From IMG/VR virus record IMGVR_UViG_3300005253_000193, positions 41,964 to 105,963 of that record: DNA of 64,000 bases; one strand, given 5' to 3'. Below are positions 18,066-26,338 of the stretch, one piece after another (the first letter of the stretch is position 1; each line of letters starts with the position of its first letter). The notes under the pieces were generated by a model that saw only the letters and a program-made list of their open reading frames with translations, was not told where the DNA came from and searched no databases. The DNA is from a virus. Made by a program: the position numbers and the translations under genes.

Positions 18066-18547
18066 TCCCCCCAATTCAATTTCTCCAGGACGTTATTGGC
18101 CCAACGCTCACGCATCTGGCCGCCATGGAGCCCCGGCTGGACACACCAGCGGCTCGAGCACTTCTTCTTGGCACGGCGATCCAGGAATCCCATCTGTCGG
18201 CTTATAAACAACTCGGCGGCGGACCCGCAATGTCGTTTTTCCAGATCGAGCCGGCGACATTTGAGGACATCTTCGACCGCTACCTCAGCCGCCCTGATAA
18301 GTCCGCTCTACGTGGTGCTGTTCGCGCCCTACTGATTCCAGCATTCGAGCCCGGCGAGCAGTTGGACACGAATCAACACTTGGCCTGTGCGATTGCCAGG
18401 ATCCGGTATTGGATGGTTCCCGAGAGGATGCCCCGCCCGGATGACATCGATGGCTTGGCGGTCTACTGGAAGCTCCACTACAATACGACCGGCGGCGGCG
18501 GCTCTGCGTCGGAATGGGCACTTAATTTTCGAAAGTACGCCAGTTAG
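18062..18547 (+). CDS. Lysozyme-like endolysin
   Basis: The 161-residue protein carries AIQESHLSAYKQLGGGPAMS and FFQIEPATFEDIF, a lysozyme-superfamily (transglycosylase-like) pattern, where the Glu of QESH is the probable catalytic acid. No signal peptide is seen, so release would need a holin. It lies in a run of lysis-type genes (secreted protein, lipoprotein, lipase). Confidence 0.7.
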   Translation: MIPPIQFLQDVIGPTLTHLAAMEPRLDTPAARALLLGTAIQESHLSAYKQLGGGPAMSFFQIEPATFEDIFDRYLSRPDKSALRGAVRALLIPAFEPGEQLDTNQHLACAIARIRYWMVPERMPRPDDIDGLAVYWKLHYNTTGGGGSASEWALNFRKYAS

Positions 18548-18556
18548 GAAAAAATC

Positions 18557-18814
18557 ATGAAACGCCTTCTTATCCTCGCCTCCCTCCTCCTCATCGCTGG
18601 CTGCGGGCTGACACCTGTTGGTGATCAGTACAGGGAAGCCGCTCGCATGGCCGCTAAGACCGTCGCCGATCAAACCCTGGCCAACGTCGAATGGGCATTG
18701 TGCAATGCCATGACGATTGGTGCTATCACCCGTCGCTACGGCCGCATCCCGACAAAGGCTACGGCCTATCGGAATCTGTGCCGCGAGGCCCCGACTTTAT
18801 TGTTGACGCCATGA
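18557..18814 (+). CDS. Small lipoprotein
   Basis: The 85-residue product has a classic lipoprotein signal, MKRLLILASLLLIAGC, with the lipobox LIAGC at residues 12-16. It is expected to be anchored in the inner or outer membrane. Its place after the endolysin gene suggests involvement in lysis. It overlaps the lipase start by 4 bp. Confidence 0.7.
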   Translation: MKRLLILASLLLIAGCGLTPVGDQYREAARMAAKTVADQTLANVEWALCNAMTIGAITRRYGRIPTKATAYRNLCREAPTLLLTP

Positions 18815-19452
18815 TGGATCCGCTGGCCCAGGTCTGCGCGTCGCTGTCGCGGCGGGCTTACGATGACAATCCGGATTTTGCTGGCCTTGGGTTTGATCTG
18901 CTTGCCACGTTCGATCGCTTTGGCACCCAGGCGTTCCTGATTACAGATGGTATCAAGGTGATCCTCGTCTTTCGAGGCACCGAACCCGACGAGCCAACGG
19001 ACCTGATTTCCGATGTATGCTACGTCAAGACCGACTTCCCCGGTGGTGGGCGGGTTCACTTGGGGTTTGAGCGGGCGTTCGAGCGCGTCTCAGAGGCCAT
19101 CGGGGCAAGCCTGCCGTCTATCCCCCTGATTATCGTTGGACACTCCCTGGGGGCCGCTTTGGCGCTTGAGGGGGCCGCTACGTGGAAGACCGAGGCGGTC
19201 TATCTGTACGGCTGCCCGAGAGTCGGCAACCGGGCCTTCGTCAAGCGCATCACCTGTCCGGTATTCCGCTTCGAGAATCACGCCGACCTCGTTACCCACA
19301 TCCCGCCGCCGACATCGTTTTTGCAGGTCGCATGGTCGCTGGCCCACTGGCGTCGACCAACCCTCTACCGCCATGCCGGGAAACGGATTCGCCTGTCCGG
19401 CCTGGGCCACCGCTCGGCCGCCTACGAGGCGGCGGCGATGGGAGCGGGCTGA
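18811..19452 (+). CDS. Class 3 lipase-like hydrolase
   Basis: The 213-residue product has the alpha/beta hydrolase nucleophile elbow GHSLGAALAL, an oxyanion-type VFRGTEPDE, a probable catalytic Asp in HADLVTHIPP and a late His in GLGHRSAAYE, all typical of lipase class 3. It should cleave ester bonds in lipids. No signal peptide is visible. As the last gene of the lysis cluster it may act on membrane lipids or host envelope esters. ATG 18811 overlaps the previous stop (ATGA). A longer frame from 18691 is not needed. Confidence 0.8.
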   Translation: MMDPLAQVCASLSRRAYDDNPDFAGLGFDLLATFDRFGTQAFLITDGIKVILVFRGTEPDEPTDLISDVCYVKTDFPGGGRVHLGFERAFERVSEAIGASLPSIPLIIVGHSLGAALALEGAATWKTEAVYLYGCPRVGNRAFVKRITCPVFRFENHADLVTHIPPPTSFLQVAWSLAHWRRPTLYRHAGKRIRLSGLGHRSAAYEAAAMGAG

Positions 19453-19482
19453 CGCTCCTCAATCAAACACATCCACCCTTGA

Positions 19483-22293
19483 TCAGTAATCTTCCAGGAT
19501 TTCTATTGACGAGCCTTCCACGGTTTTAGTGACACGTATCACTTGCTGGAATCCTCCATAATCCAGGCTGTGATGCTCAACAACCCAAACTTGTCGCTTC
19601 AGTTCCTCGGCCCGTGATTGGAGAAGCTCAAGTAAGTCTTCTACCCCCTCCGGGTTGAGATGTTGAGTTGGTTCATCAAAGACCTCAATGTTGGACTTGA
19701 TTCCACTCTTTCCTAGAATGAGATTTGCAAGGCCCATGGTTCCCGCCAACCTCAATCTTTGTGACTCGCCGCCCGACCAGGCTTCCCAAGGAACGAGGTC
19801 TTCATTGTAGGGGGACTTGATAAAGACCGTGAAGCCCTTTGTTATGGAACCAGATTTTGTTTCCCGTTCTACATCAAACGCAATCTCCCAATTGTGAAGC
19901 CCAAGCTGCATCAGACTGTTGCTGACCTCGACTTCCAATTGGTTGAGAGCCTCTTCAATCATGAATAACCTGACTTCCTTGAAGCCCTTTATCCAATACT
20001 TGTTACACTCATGTTTGGTCAGGAGATCGTCCAAATGAAGTACGAGCAGTTCGAGTTCCTTTTCAAAACCAATGAGCTGTTCTTCTGCAGTCGCTATTAA
20101 ATCCTTGTGGGGGTTTTTTTCTTCCAAGACCTGGTCTAGATCCTCCTGCGCATCATCCACTTTTTCGGAGAGGTTGTTTAATTCATTTTCATATGTCCTT
20201 TTTTCAAGGATGAGTTCTCTTATTTTGTTATCGACCTTCATCCTGTCATTTTGAAGGTCCTTCTTTTCCTCCTTGAGTTCCTTCAGTTGTTTTTGGATGT
20301 GTTCCAAATCCTCGTTTTCATCAGATAGTTTATCCTTTAATTTATTACCTTCACTTTCAATCCTTTTCTTTTCGTCACGTAAATGCTTGGCGGAGACCTT
20401 CTGCCCACAATGGGGACAAGTGTTGCCGACTCCATCCAGTTTTTTCCATTCCTTTCTGCTTGCATCGATTTTGGTCTCTAGCCGGGTGATTTTTTGTTCC
20501 ACAAAACCCCTGCTTGTGTTTTCTTCATCAAGATTGTCCTGCACTTCTTTCACTGCGAGATCAAACTCGGCCAGATCATCCTCAACTGTTTTCATTTCCT
20601 TGTTATGGGAGCATCCTTTCCCTTTCTTTTCCTCGAGCTTGTTCTTGTGGTCCTTTAGAACGTTCTTCAATACTTTGACACGTTCCCTCTCAGTTTTTAA
20701 ATACCCTTCATTGCTATCATAATAATTTTCCAGATTGGTCTCGGTGAGGGTTATGTTTCCCTCCAAGGTTGCTATATCAGATTCGCAGGAACTTATCTTG
20801 CCAGCGATCTCGGTTGTCCACTGGGTTGCTTCCTGACTTTTGTCCAACCAAAAGTCAAGTTCAAACATGTCGGAAAACAAGGACAGTTTTTGAGCCGGTT
20901 TAAGATCAAAGAACATGGGGGAGAATTGTCCGGTAATGATAGAGTGTTGAAAGGATTCTGAATTGAGGCCAATCAAATCTTCCACAACTTGTTGGTCCAC
21001 GGTCTCACCGTCAAGCTCCAGATTATTTGGGTTCCATGTACGGATCAGTACGTGCTCCTCCCCTGACCTCTCAAAGAAGAGATGACCTGCACATCGTCCT
21101 TTAACACCCCAGGTGCAAACGTCCCCTGCCTTGAGATTGCGAAGGGTCTTTCCGTAGATGATCCAAAACAATCCATCCCAAATGGTACTTTTGCCGCTAT
21201 TATGAACAACGATTCCATTTGCCACAAAATTATGACAATCTTCAACTTCCATATCGTATACATCTTCATACCCATAAAACTCGACGCTGATAACTTTATG
21301 GTTTGTCTTTCTTATGACTACTCCAAAATCAGACAATCTATTGTAGACGGTCTGTGTGCTGCATTCACAAATTTTGGCTATTTCTTTTCCGGTTGCACCG
21401 GATTTGTAAATATTTTCAAGCCATGCTTTATTATTTATTTTTTTCCCCGATTTATTTCTTTTTGCGATCCCAGCATTTTTAATAGCAAGAACCCTTCTTT
21501 GCCTATCTTCTTTCCATTGATATTTTATTGTGCTACTGATTTTAGCTTTTGTGGTAGAGCTGTGTTTCTTTCCCTTCATCCCTTTTGGATGTATGTTCCA
21601 CATGAAATTTTCTTTTTCATGATTCTTATAAGCATGAAGGCTTTGATGCTCCACAGAGGATAAACCCTCCAAATTTTCTATTGAATTGTCCCATTTTTTA
21701 TGATTTTTGTGGTGATGAACATCGTATTGACCACAAACCAGTTCACCAATGAATTTATGTTCATATTTTGATTTACACTTAGAATCGTTCAGAACTAAAT
21801 GGACATATCCATCATATGTTTTTCTATACAAAGATCGTAAGCTATCACCTCTCTTTAATTCCCCCAATTTACAGTATGATCCGTCGGTCTTTAGAATTGG
21901 ATGGTCATAAGTTCCTATAATGTAATCATATGAATGAAAATGCTTATAATCTTTGCCCTCATATGACAGTTTGTAAACTGGCTTTCTTATTCCTGTCTTG
22001 CGAACGTCCTTTGCCCTTTTCAAAGTAAAACAATTATTTATTTTGTCATAACAGAAAACGTGAAATGTTTTCCCAATAAGCTCGCGGATTGGGATTCCTC
22101 TAGTTGAACCAGACAAATCTCTTGGAACATCTACTTCGGTTGATCCAATTAGACATCCATTGGCTCCGAGAGAGGGTTCGGCTTTGTTATCCCCGATGAG
22201 GAAATACAGCCCTGGTGCCTGGTCAGGAAACTCGAGTGTATGCTTACCCCTAAAGGACTTGAAGTTCTCAAGAACTAGTTTTTGCATCTTCAT
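19483..22293 (-). CDS. SbcC/gp46-like nuclease ATPase, interrupted by an intein
   Basis: The 936-residue precursor is a Rad50/SbcC-type ATPase. The N-terminal KLVLENFKSFRGKHTLEF, zinc hook CPHC between long coiled coils, signature WSGGESQRLRLA and Walker B EVFDEPTQHLNPEG are all present. Residues 47-365 are an intein inserted in the Walker A loop (GANG before, SGKST after), so only splicing restores GANGSGKST. The mature protein would have 617 residues. With the adjacent SbcD it should form an Mre11-Rad50-type complex that processes DNA ends for recombination-dependent replication. Confidence 0.93.
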   Translation of the reverse strand: MKMQKLVLENFKSFRGKHTLEFPDQAPGLYFLIGDNKAEPSLGANGCLIGSTEVDVPRDLSGSTRGIPIRELIGKTFHVFCYDKINNCFTLKRAKDVRKTGIRKPVYKLSYEGKDYKHFHSYDYIIGTYDHPILKTDGSYCKLGELKRGDSLRSLYRKTYDGYVHLVLNDSKCKSKYEHKFIGELVCGQYDVHHHKNHKKWDNSIENLEGLSSVEHQSLHAYKNHEKENFMWNIHPKGMKGKKHSSTTKAKISSTIKYQWKEDRQRRVLAIKNAGIAKRNKSGKKINNKAWLENIYKSGATGKEIAKICECSTQTVYNRLSDFGVVIRKTNHKVISVEFYGYEDVYDMEVEDCHNFVANGIVVHNSGKSTIWDGLFWIIYGKTLRNLKAGDVCTWGVKGRCAGHLFFERSGEEHVLIRTWNPNNLELDGETVDQQVVEDLIGLNSESFQHSIITGQFSPMFFDLKPAQKLSLFSDMFELDFWLDKSQEATQWTTEIAGKISSCESDIATLEGNITLTETNLENYYDSNEGYLKTERERVKVLKNVLKDHKNKLEEKKGKGCSHNKEMKTVEDDLAEFDLAVKEVQDNLDEENTSRGFVEQKITRLETKIDASRKEWKKLDGVGNTCPHCGQKVSAKHLRDEKKRIESEGNKLKDKLSDENEDLEHIQKQLKELKEEKKDLQNDRMKVDNKIRELILEKRTYENELNNLSEKVDDAQEDLDQVLEEKNPHKDLIATAEEQLIGFEKELELLVLHLDDLLTKHECNKYWIKGFKEVRLFMIEEALNQLEVEVSNSLMQLGLHNWEIAFDVERETKSGSITKGFTVFIKSPYNEDLVPWEAWSGGESQRLRLAGTMGLANLILGKSGIKSNIEVFDEPTQHLNPEGVEDLLELLQSRAEELKRQVWVVEHHSLDYGGFQQVIRVTKTVEGSSIEILEDY
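21199..22155 (-). mobile_element. Intein with HNH homing endonuclease in the SbcC Walker A motif
   Basis: The 319-residue insert starts with Cys (CLIGSTEVDVP, block A), has a block B-like GTYDHPILKT, and ends NFVANGIVVHN followed by Ser. The HNH endonuclease region reads CGQYDVHHHKNHKKWDNSI then ENLEGL. A NUMOD3-like segment (MWNIHPKGMKGKKHSS) and a helix-turn-helix (KEIAKICECSTQTVYNRL) follow, both common DNA-binding parts of homing endonucleases. All splice-site residues look intact. Confidence 0.95.
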
Positions 22294-22444
22294 TTGCTAA
22301 TTCCTCGAAGTTGGTCCACTTGTAATACTCATGATCACATTCAGGACATCTTGTATCTGGACCCCGTGGTTTCTCACGCCATTCGTGTCCACAGCCCAAG
22401 CATTTATAAGCCACGATGGTTAGTTCGGTTATTTTAGGGGCCAT
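22268..22444 (-). CDS. Small zinc-ribbon protein
   Basis: A 58-residue protein with two CxxC knuckles (CLGCGHEW and CPECDHEY). It overlaps the SbcC gene by 26 bp. A GTG at 22504 would add 20 poorly conserved-looking residues. ATG 22444 starts directly at the zinc-ribbon fold. The function is unknown; it may assist SbcCD or bind nucleic acid. Confidence 0.65.
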   Translation of the reverse strand: MAPKITELTIVAYKCLGCGHEWREKPRGPDTRCPECDHEYYKWTNFEELANEDAKTSS

Positions 22445-22487
22445 GGTACTAGGGTTAATGGGTGAGTCGCGCGTGTCGGGGCTGATA

Positions 22488-23510
22488 TCAGCCCCCAGGA
22501 CCACCCCCCAACAACCTCAATCCAGCCTTGAGCACATCTGACCCCACCTCCTCGCGTTCACAGTAGGCTTTTAGGATATCGACTGGGTCCGAAATAACCA
22601 TATCCCTGTCGGACTTTTTGGGTTCACCTTTGGCTTTTAATTTGTTGCGGACCATCTCTTCAAGTTCCACTGTGTAGAGATCCAATCCCATTTCGGAGCA
22701 GATCTCCTCCACTCTACGTTTTAGGGATCTCCATTCAACAAAGGAGGACCTTGGGAGCAGCATCCGAACTTTGACCTGGTCTCCCTCAACAAGTTGCTTC
22801 ATGTCCCACAACTTTTCTGGATCTTTGATGCTGACCGTATGCTTCTTGATTGTGGGGAAATGGATATCATGGGTTTCGCCGTATTCATCAATGTGGATGA
22901 CCCTTGGTTCAAAATTATCCCCGAAGCGGATTTGATAGGGTGAGCCAACATATTCTATCTTTCCAATTTTTTGTGGTACGTGAATATCACCGCTGTATAT
23001 TTTGGACTTAACGCCTTTGAATATATCCTCTGATGTTCCCTCTAACTGCTTGCCATTGGAAGCAATTGCCCCAGAAATGGTTTGGTGGAGGAAAACATAT
23101 TCAACATTCTCAAAGTCCAAGTCTTTCCAGTCCTCCTCCGGACAAGATGTGTGGGGGAGAAACCATCCCAACTCTTCATATTCAAGGTCGTGAAATTCTG
23201 GCTTGTTGATGAATCGAACTCTTGGCACACTACTCACAAAACGGAAAAAGGGATTGTCCTGGTCGACATAGTCGTGATTGCCTTTGAGTAAAAAGAGATT
23301 GATCTCCTTATCGGTTAGGCTACAAATCTCCCGCATGATACGATTAACCAGATAACTCGAGTGCTTGTCTTTTTCGTCTGTGAGATCCCCAAGAAGAATG
23401 ATTGTGGATGCGTTGAGTTTATCACATTGTTTTAGCAGCCAGGGAAAAAGCTCAAAGCGATAGTCATCTCGTGCCCTGCTGGATAAGTGAAGGTCACCTG
23501 TGATCAACAT
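22488..23510 (-). CDS. SbcD/gp47-like Mre11 nuclease
   Basis: The 340-residue protein contains the metallophosphoesterase motifs in order: GDLHLSSR (I), GDLTDEKD (II), GNHDY (III), FLHQTISG and SGDIHVPQ (IV/V). It is the nuclease partner of the neighbouring SbcC. ATG 23510 is chosen because MLITGDLHL is the usual Mre11 opening; the frame extends upstream to 23606 without added similarity. It overlaps the upstream membrane protein by 17 bp. Confidence 0.92.
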   Translation of the reverse strand: MLITGDLHLSSRARDDYRFELFPWLLKQCDKLNASTIILLGDLTDEKDKHSSYLVNRIMREICSLTDKEINLFLLKGNHDYVDQDNPFFRFVSSVPRVRFINKPEFHDLEYEELGWFLPHTSCPEEDWKDLDFENVEYVFLHQTISGAIASNGKQLEGTSEDIFKGVKSKIYSGDIHVPQKIGKIEYVGSPYQIRFGDNFEPRVIHIDEYGETHDIHFPTIKKHTVSIKDPEKLWDMKQLVEGDQVKVRMLLPRSSFVEWRSLKRRVEEICSEMGLDLYTVELEEMVRNKLKAKGEPKKSDRDMVISDPVDILKAYCEREEVGSDVLKAGLRLLGGGPGG

Positions 23511-23697
23511 ACTTTTTCCAATCACCAGATTTGAGTAATATGTAAAAGAAGTAAGGATACAATAGTACGAACACCAACACTGTGACATAAGAAACGATCT
23601 TGCCACGTTTTTTAAGAAGCTTGATACTCATACGGGGAACACCAAACCAAGCAAGAACGATTCCGATGGTTAGATATATAAGAATGCCGGTTCTCAC
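23494..23697 (-). CDS. Small membrane protein (67 aa)
   Basis: Two hydrophobic stretches (ILIYLTIGIVLAWFG and IVSYVTVLVFVLLYPYFFYIL) flank a basic loop. It overlaps neighbours on both sides (4 bp upstream, 17 bp into the SbcD gene), which supports translation. Function unknown. Confidence 0.6.
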   Translation of the reverse strand: MRTGILIYLTIGIVLAWFGVPRMSIKLLKKRGKIVSYVTVLVFVLLYPYFFYILLKSGDWKKYVDHR

Positions 23698-24272
23698 TTC
23701 AATAACTTCCTTCTAGTCCTTTTTGTAGTATAGTCAGAACAGTCGACGTGCCTTGCTTTCTCCAGGAACTCATCCCAAATGTAGATAAACAAATCCCACT
23801 CTGGGAAATAGGCCATCAGAATATCGTCAATATGTGAGTCGTGGTTATCGTTCTCATAAATTTCGGAACCTCTGGTATCAAGACAGAGTATGGTTGGCAT
23901 GAAGTTTTGCTTGGCAACCATGAAGGGGACCTTTCCATGAGCTTTGGCTTCTTTTTTGGCCTTCCACCAGAAAGATACAATCCCGGTTTTGCCCCCAAAG
24001 AATAGTTTGTGAAGTTCCAGATCCTTGTAGAACTTGCATTCCACAACAAAGGTTCCAATAAACAGATGACCAAGGACATCGATAGCACTAACATCACCCG
24101 CCTGGGAGGATGCCAGCTTATCCTTTTTGAGGGATAACGTGGCCCTGCCTCCTGACATGGCAGAGCGCCAAAACAGATCATCTCTTTCACCATCACTGAT
24201 CCAAAGGGAGAGTTCTTTGCAGGTCTTTCTTTCAAATTCTCCACCTTTTGGATTACCCCCTCCTTTTCTCAT
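23694..24272 (-). CDS. PD-(D/E)XK-like nuclease (putative resolvase)
   Basis: The 192-residue protein has GGEFERKTCKELSLWI, FWRSAMSGGRAT, QAGDVSAIDVLGHLF and VVECKFYKDLELHK. The ordered Glu, Asp and ExK residues (GDVSAID, then VECK) fit a PD-(D/E)XK nuclease core. The place next to SbcD suggests a recombination or Holliday junction processing role. Proteins with this pattern occur in other phages without a settled function. Confidence 0.6.
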   Translation of the reverse strand: MRKGGGNPKGGEFERKTCKELSLWISDGERDDLFWRSAMSGGRATLSLKKDKLASSQAGDVSAIDVLGHLFIGTFVVECKFYKDLELHKLFFGGKTGIVSFWWKAKKEAKAHGKVPFMVAKQNFMPTILCLDTRGSEIYENDNHDSHIDDILMAYFPEWDLFIYIWDEFLEKARHVDCSDYTTKRTRRKLLK

Positions 24273-24574
24273 TTAAGTGTCCCCCGTTTTTGTCTAAGCC
24301 TGGGCCTTACTTTCTTTCTCTTAAACTTCTTGAGCTCGGCTTTTTCCAGGAGTATCCAGTCCCCAATGTTGGACGAAAGTCTGCTTCTAACCCATCTATA
24401 TTTGGGGGTAAATCTCTTTCCCCCATAGTATTTCATGATGATGTAGTGTTTCCTTGAGTAGCCCCTATTTTCTTGCATTGCTTGGTGAGCAAAGCTGAAA
24501 GGACCTTTTACGATTTTAAACTCGTCGTCTTCCCACAGCCCTATATAGAACTGTTTTTTGTCGGCGTCGTTCAT
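24269..24574 (-). CDS. Hypothetical basic protein
   Basis: A 101-residue protein beginning MNDADKKQFYIGLWEDDEF and ending in a strongly basic tail (KRKKVRPRLRQKRG). It overlaps both neighbours by 4 bp (ATGA on each side). A longer frame from 24673 would run over the small membrane gene, so 24574 is used. The basic tail suggests nucleic acid contact. Confidence 0.65.
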   Translation of the reverse strand: MNDADKKQFYIGLWEDDEFKIVKGPFSFAHQAMQENRGYSRKHYIIMKYYGGKRFTPKYRWVRSRLSSNIGDWILLEKAELKKFKRKKVRPRLRQKRGTLK

Positions 24575-24696
24575 ATCAGAGAGAATCCAATCGAATCCAA
24601 TCGGATTGCTAAAATCAAGAACATCACTGCTGCAATTGCTATAACAATGACGAGAGGATTTCTTGCCACCCACATACGAAAATATGGTTCCTTCAT
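24571..24696 (-). CDS. Single-helix membrane microprotein (41 aa)
   Basis: The frame begins at ATG 24696, overlapping the HD gene by 4 bp, and ends overlapping the next start by 4 bp. Residues about 12-30 (NPLVIVIAIAAVMFLILAI) form one transmembrane helix. Function unknown. Confidence 0.6.
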   Translation of the reverse strand: MKEPYFRMWVARNPLVIVIAIAAVMFLILAIRLDSIGFSLI

Positions 24697-25280
24697 GATA
24701 GAGAAAGCTCCTTGGCTCGGGCCTTGAATTTTCTTTTGGCCTGATGTGGGGTCAGAAGCTGGAGGCCTTTTGCAATTGGCTTCTCCACGAAGCTCGGATG
24801 CATCACAGACGATCCCCATTCATCTCGGGGGTCTTGCATGGGTTTCATTAATTGGTTTTTTTCCACATGCAGCATATAGGTGTCAAGTTCTTTTACCCTT
24901 CCGGGAATTGTGGGGGGAAGATAAAAGTGCTTCGCTATCCGTAGAAGCAGTTCCTTTTCCAACTTCACAAACCATTCAAACTCGGGCAGCCTTTTGAGTG
25001 GTGTTTGTAAATCAGGAAGATATGCTTCGGATGCGTCATGAAGTAGACCCCATTCCCTACAATTATTGGGGCAAAGATCGCTAATGTGTATGGAATGTTC
25101 AGCTATCGAATAAAAACTTTGGCAATGGCCATTGAAACGACATTTCATTGACAGGACGTGAGCAATTTCTTCGATTGTGATTATGAGGCTGTCCAAATCC
25201 AAGAGGTCTAGTTTTCTTCCCTCGTAGGTTTGGATCCATTCTTTAGTATTTCCTTTTGGTTGGCAGGAATCCAATTTCAA
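24693..25280 (-). CDS. HD-domain phosphohydrolase
   Basis: The 195-residue protein has CRFNGHCQSFYSIAEHSIHIS and LLHDASEAYLPDLQTPLK, the YfbR-like HD signature with paired His-Asp metal ligands. Related enzymes dephosphorylate deoxynucleotides, so a role in dNTP pool control during phage replication is likely. It overlaps the recombinase gene by 38 bp. Confidence 0.8.
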   Translation of the reverse strand: MKLDSCQPKGNTKEWIQTYEGRKLDLLDLDSLIITIEEIAHVLSMKCRFNGHCQSFYSIAEHSIHISDLCPNNCREWGLLHDASEAYLPDLQTPLKRLPEFEWFVKLEKELLLRIAKHFYLPPTIPGRVKELDTYMLHVEKNQLMKPMQDPRDEWGSSVMHPSFVEKPIAKGLQLLTPHQAKRKFKARAKELSLS

Positions 25281-26256
25281 TCTCCTTCCATGCGTCTTGC
25301 ACTAAGGATGCAATATCAGATAGAAGCTCCTTGTATTCCTCATCGGGAAGGTCCCAAGCATCCGTGCAAATTTTCACAATATCCTTGTCGTCCAAACCGA
25401 TCTCATCCAATTTCTTGACTGTCTTCAGCCACTCTAGATTTGCTTTGAGATCGTCTATTCCATAACCAAACAGGATGGGGAACTCACATTCCCTAAAAGG
25501 CAATCCGATCTTGCACTTGTCACACTTGGCCTTGATATTAATGCCTATGGGCCGCTCTACGCCCTTACGTGTACGCTTGAGCGTTTTGATGTGGGAGAGG
25601 TACACGACTTGGCTGGCGTAGAAGTCAAGGGCCTTGCCGCCGCTGCGTGCCGTTTTCCGCCCAAAGGACACTCCTATCCTGTCCCTCACCTGGGAAATAA
25701 TCATAACGTGTAATTTTTTGCTTTCAATGTTCTTGATCTGACGTCGGAATAACTCTGACAACTTCTTGGCCTTAGCAGCGCCATAAGATCCTTCTCTTAC
25801 ATCACGATCAAGTTCGGCCTGGTCCGACAATGCGTCGAGAGAATCAAGAATGTAAAAGGCCGGGGCATCAGTGTTGAGTTTTTGAAAGATCTCTTCCAGG
25901 TGGTCACATAAATCCTCGACGGTGTAACAGTCACTTACGAATGTTACTTTGTCAATGGGCATACCCAAGGCGGCAGCATAATCTTCATCAAATGCAGCCT
26001 CCGCTTCGTTGAACCAAATACCTCCGTTGTCCGGGAACTGATGAGCAAAATTGGAGACGGCTTCGATTCCGAGCAGGGTTTTTCCGGTCGACTTGTCACC
26101 GACGACATTTGAGATCCTGCCAAGAGGCCAGCCGCCCCCAATTATGCAGTTTAGAAGTGTACTTCCGCTGTGGACAAACTCAACATTGGGAGAGGGATTT
26201 GAGAAATAGAGTCCGCTCTTACCGGCGCCTCTTTTCAGTTTTCCTCTTTTTGCCAT
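25243..26256 (-). CDS. RecA/UvsX-like recombinase
   Basis: The 337-residue protein has Walker A GDKSTGKT, a Walker B-like AFYILDSLDAL, and IISQVRDRIGVSFGRK, typical of the RecA core. A cysteine cluster, KCDKCKIGLPFRECEF, lies near residue 250. ATG 26256 has GGGAG at good spacing; ATG 26259 is one codon earlier. It should promote strand invasion with the nearby ssDNA-binding protein and SbcCD. Confidence 0.88.
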   Translation of the reverse strand: MAKRGKLKRGAGKSGLYFSNPSPNVEFVHSGSTLLNCIIGGGWPLGRISNVVGDKSTGKTLLGIEAVSNFAHQFPDNGGIWFNEAEAAFDEDYAAALGMPIDKVTFVSDCYTVEDLCDHLEEIFQKLNTDAPAFYILDSLDALSDQAELDRDVREGSYGAAKAKKLSELFRRQIKNIESKKLHVMIISQVRDRIGVSFGRKTARSGGKALDFYASQVVYLSHIKTLKRTRKGVERPIGINIKAKCDKCKIGLPFRECEFPILFGYGIDDLKANLEWLKTVKKLDEIGLDDKDIVKICTDAWDLPDEEYKELLSDIASLVQDAWKEIEIGFLPTKRKY

Positions 26257-26338
26257 CATCCCTCTCCCATTTGTCGTAAGGGATATTATCCCCGTTGAGT
26301 GTTTCGTCCAGGGATTCAGCGTCCTGACGCTGTGGCCT

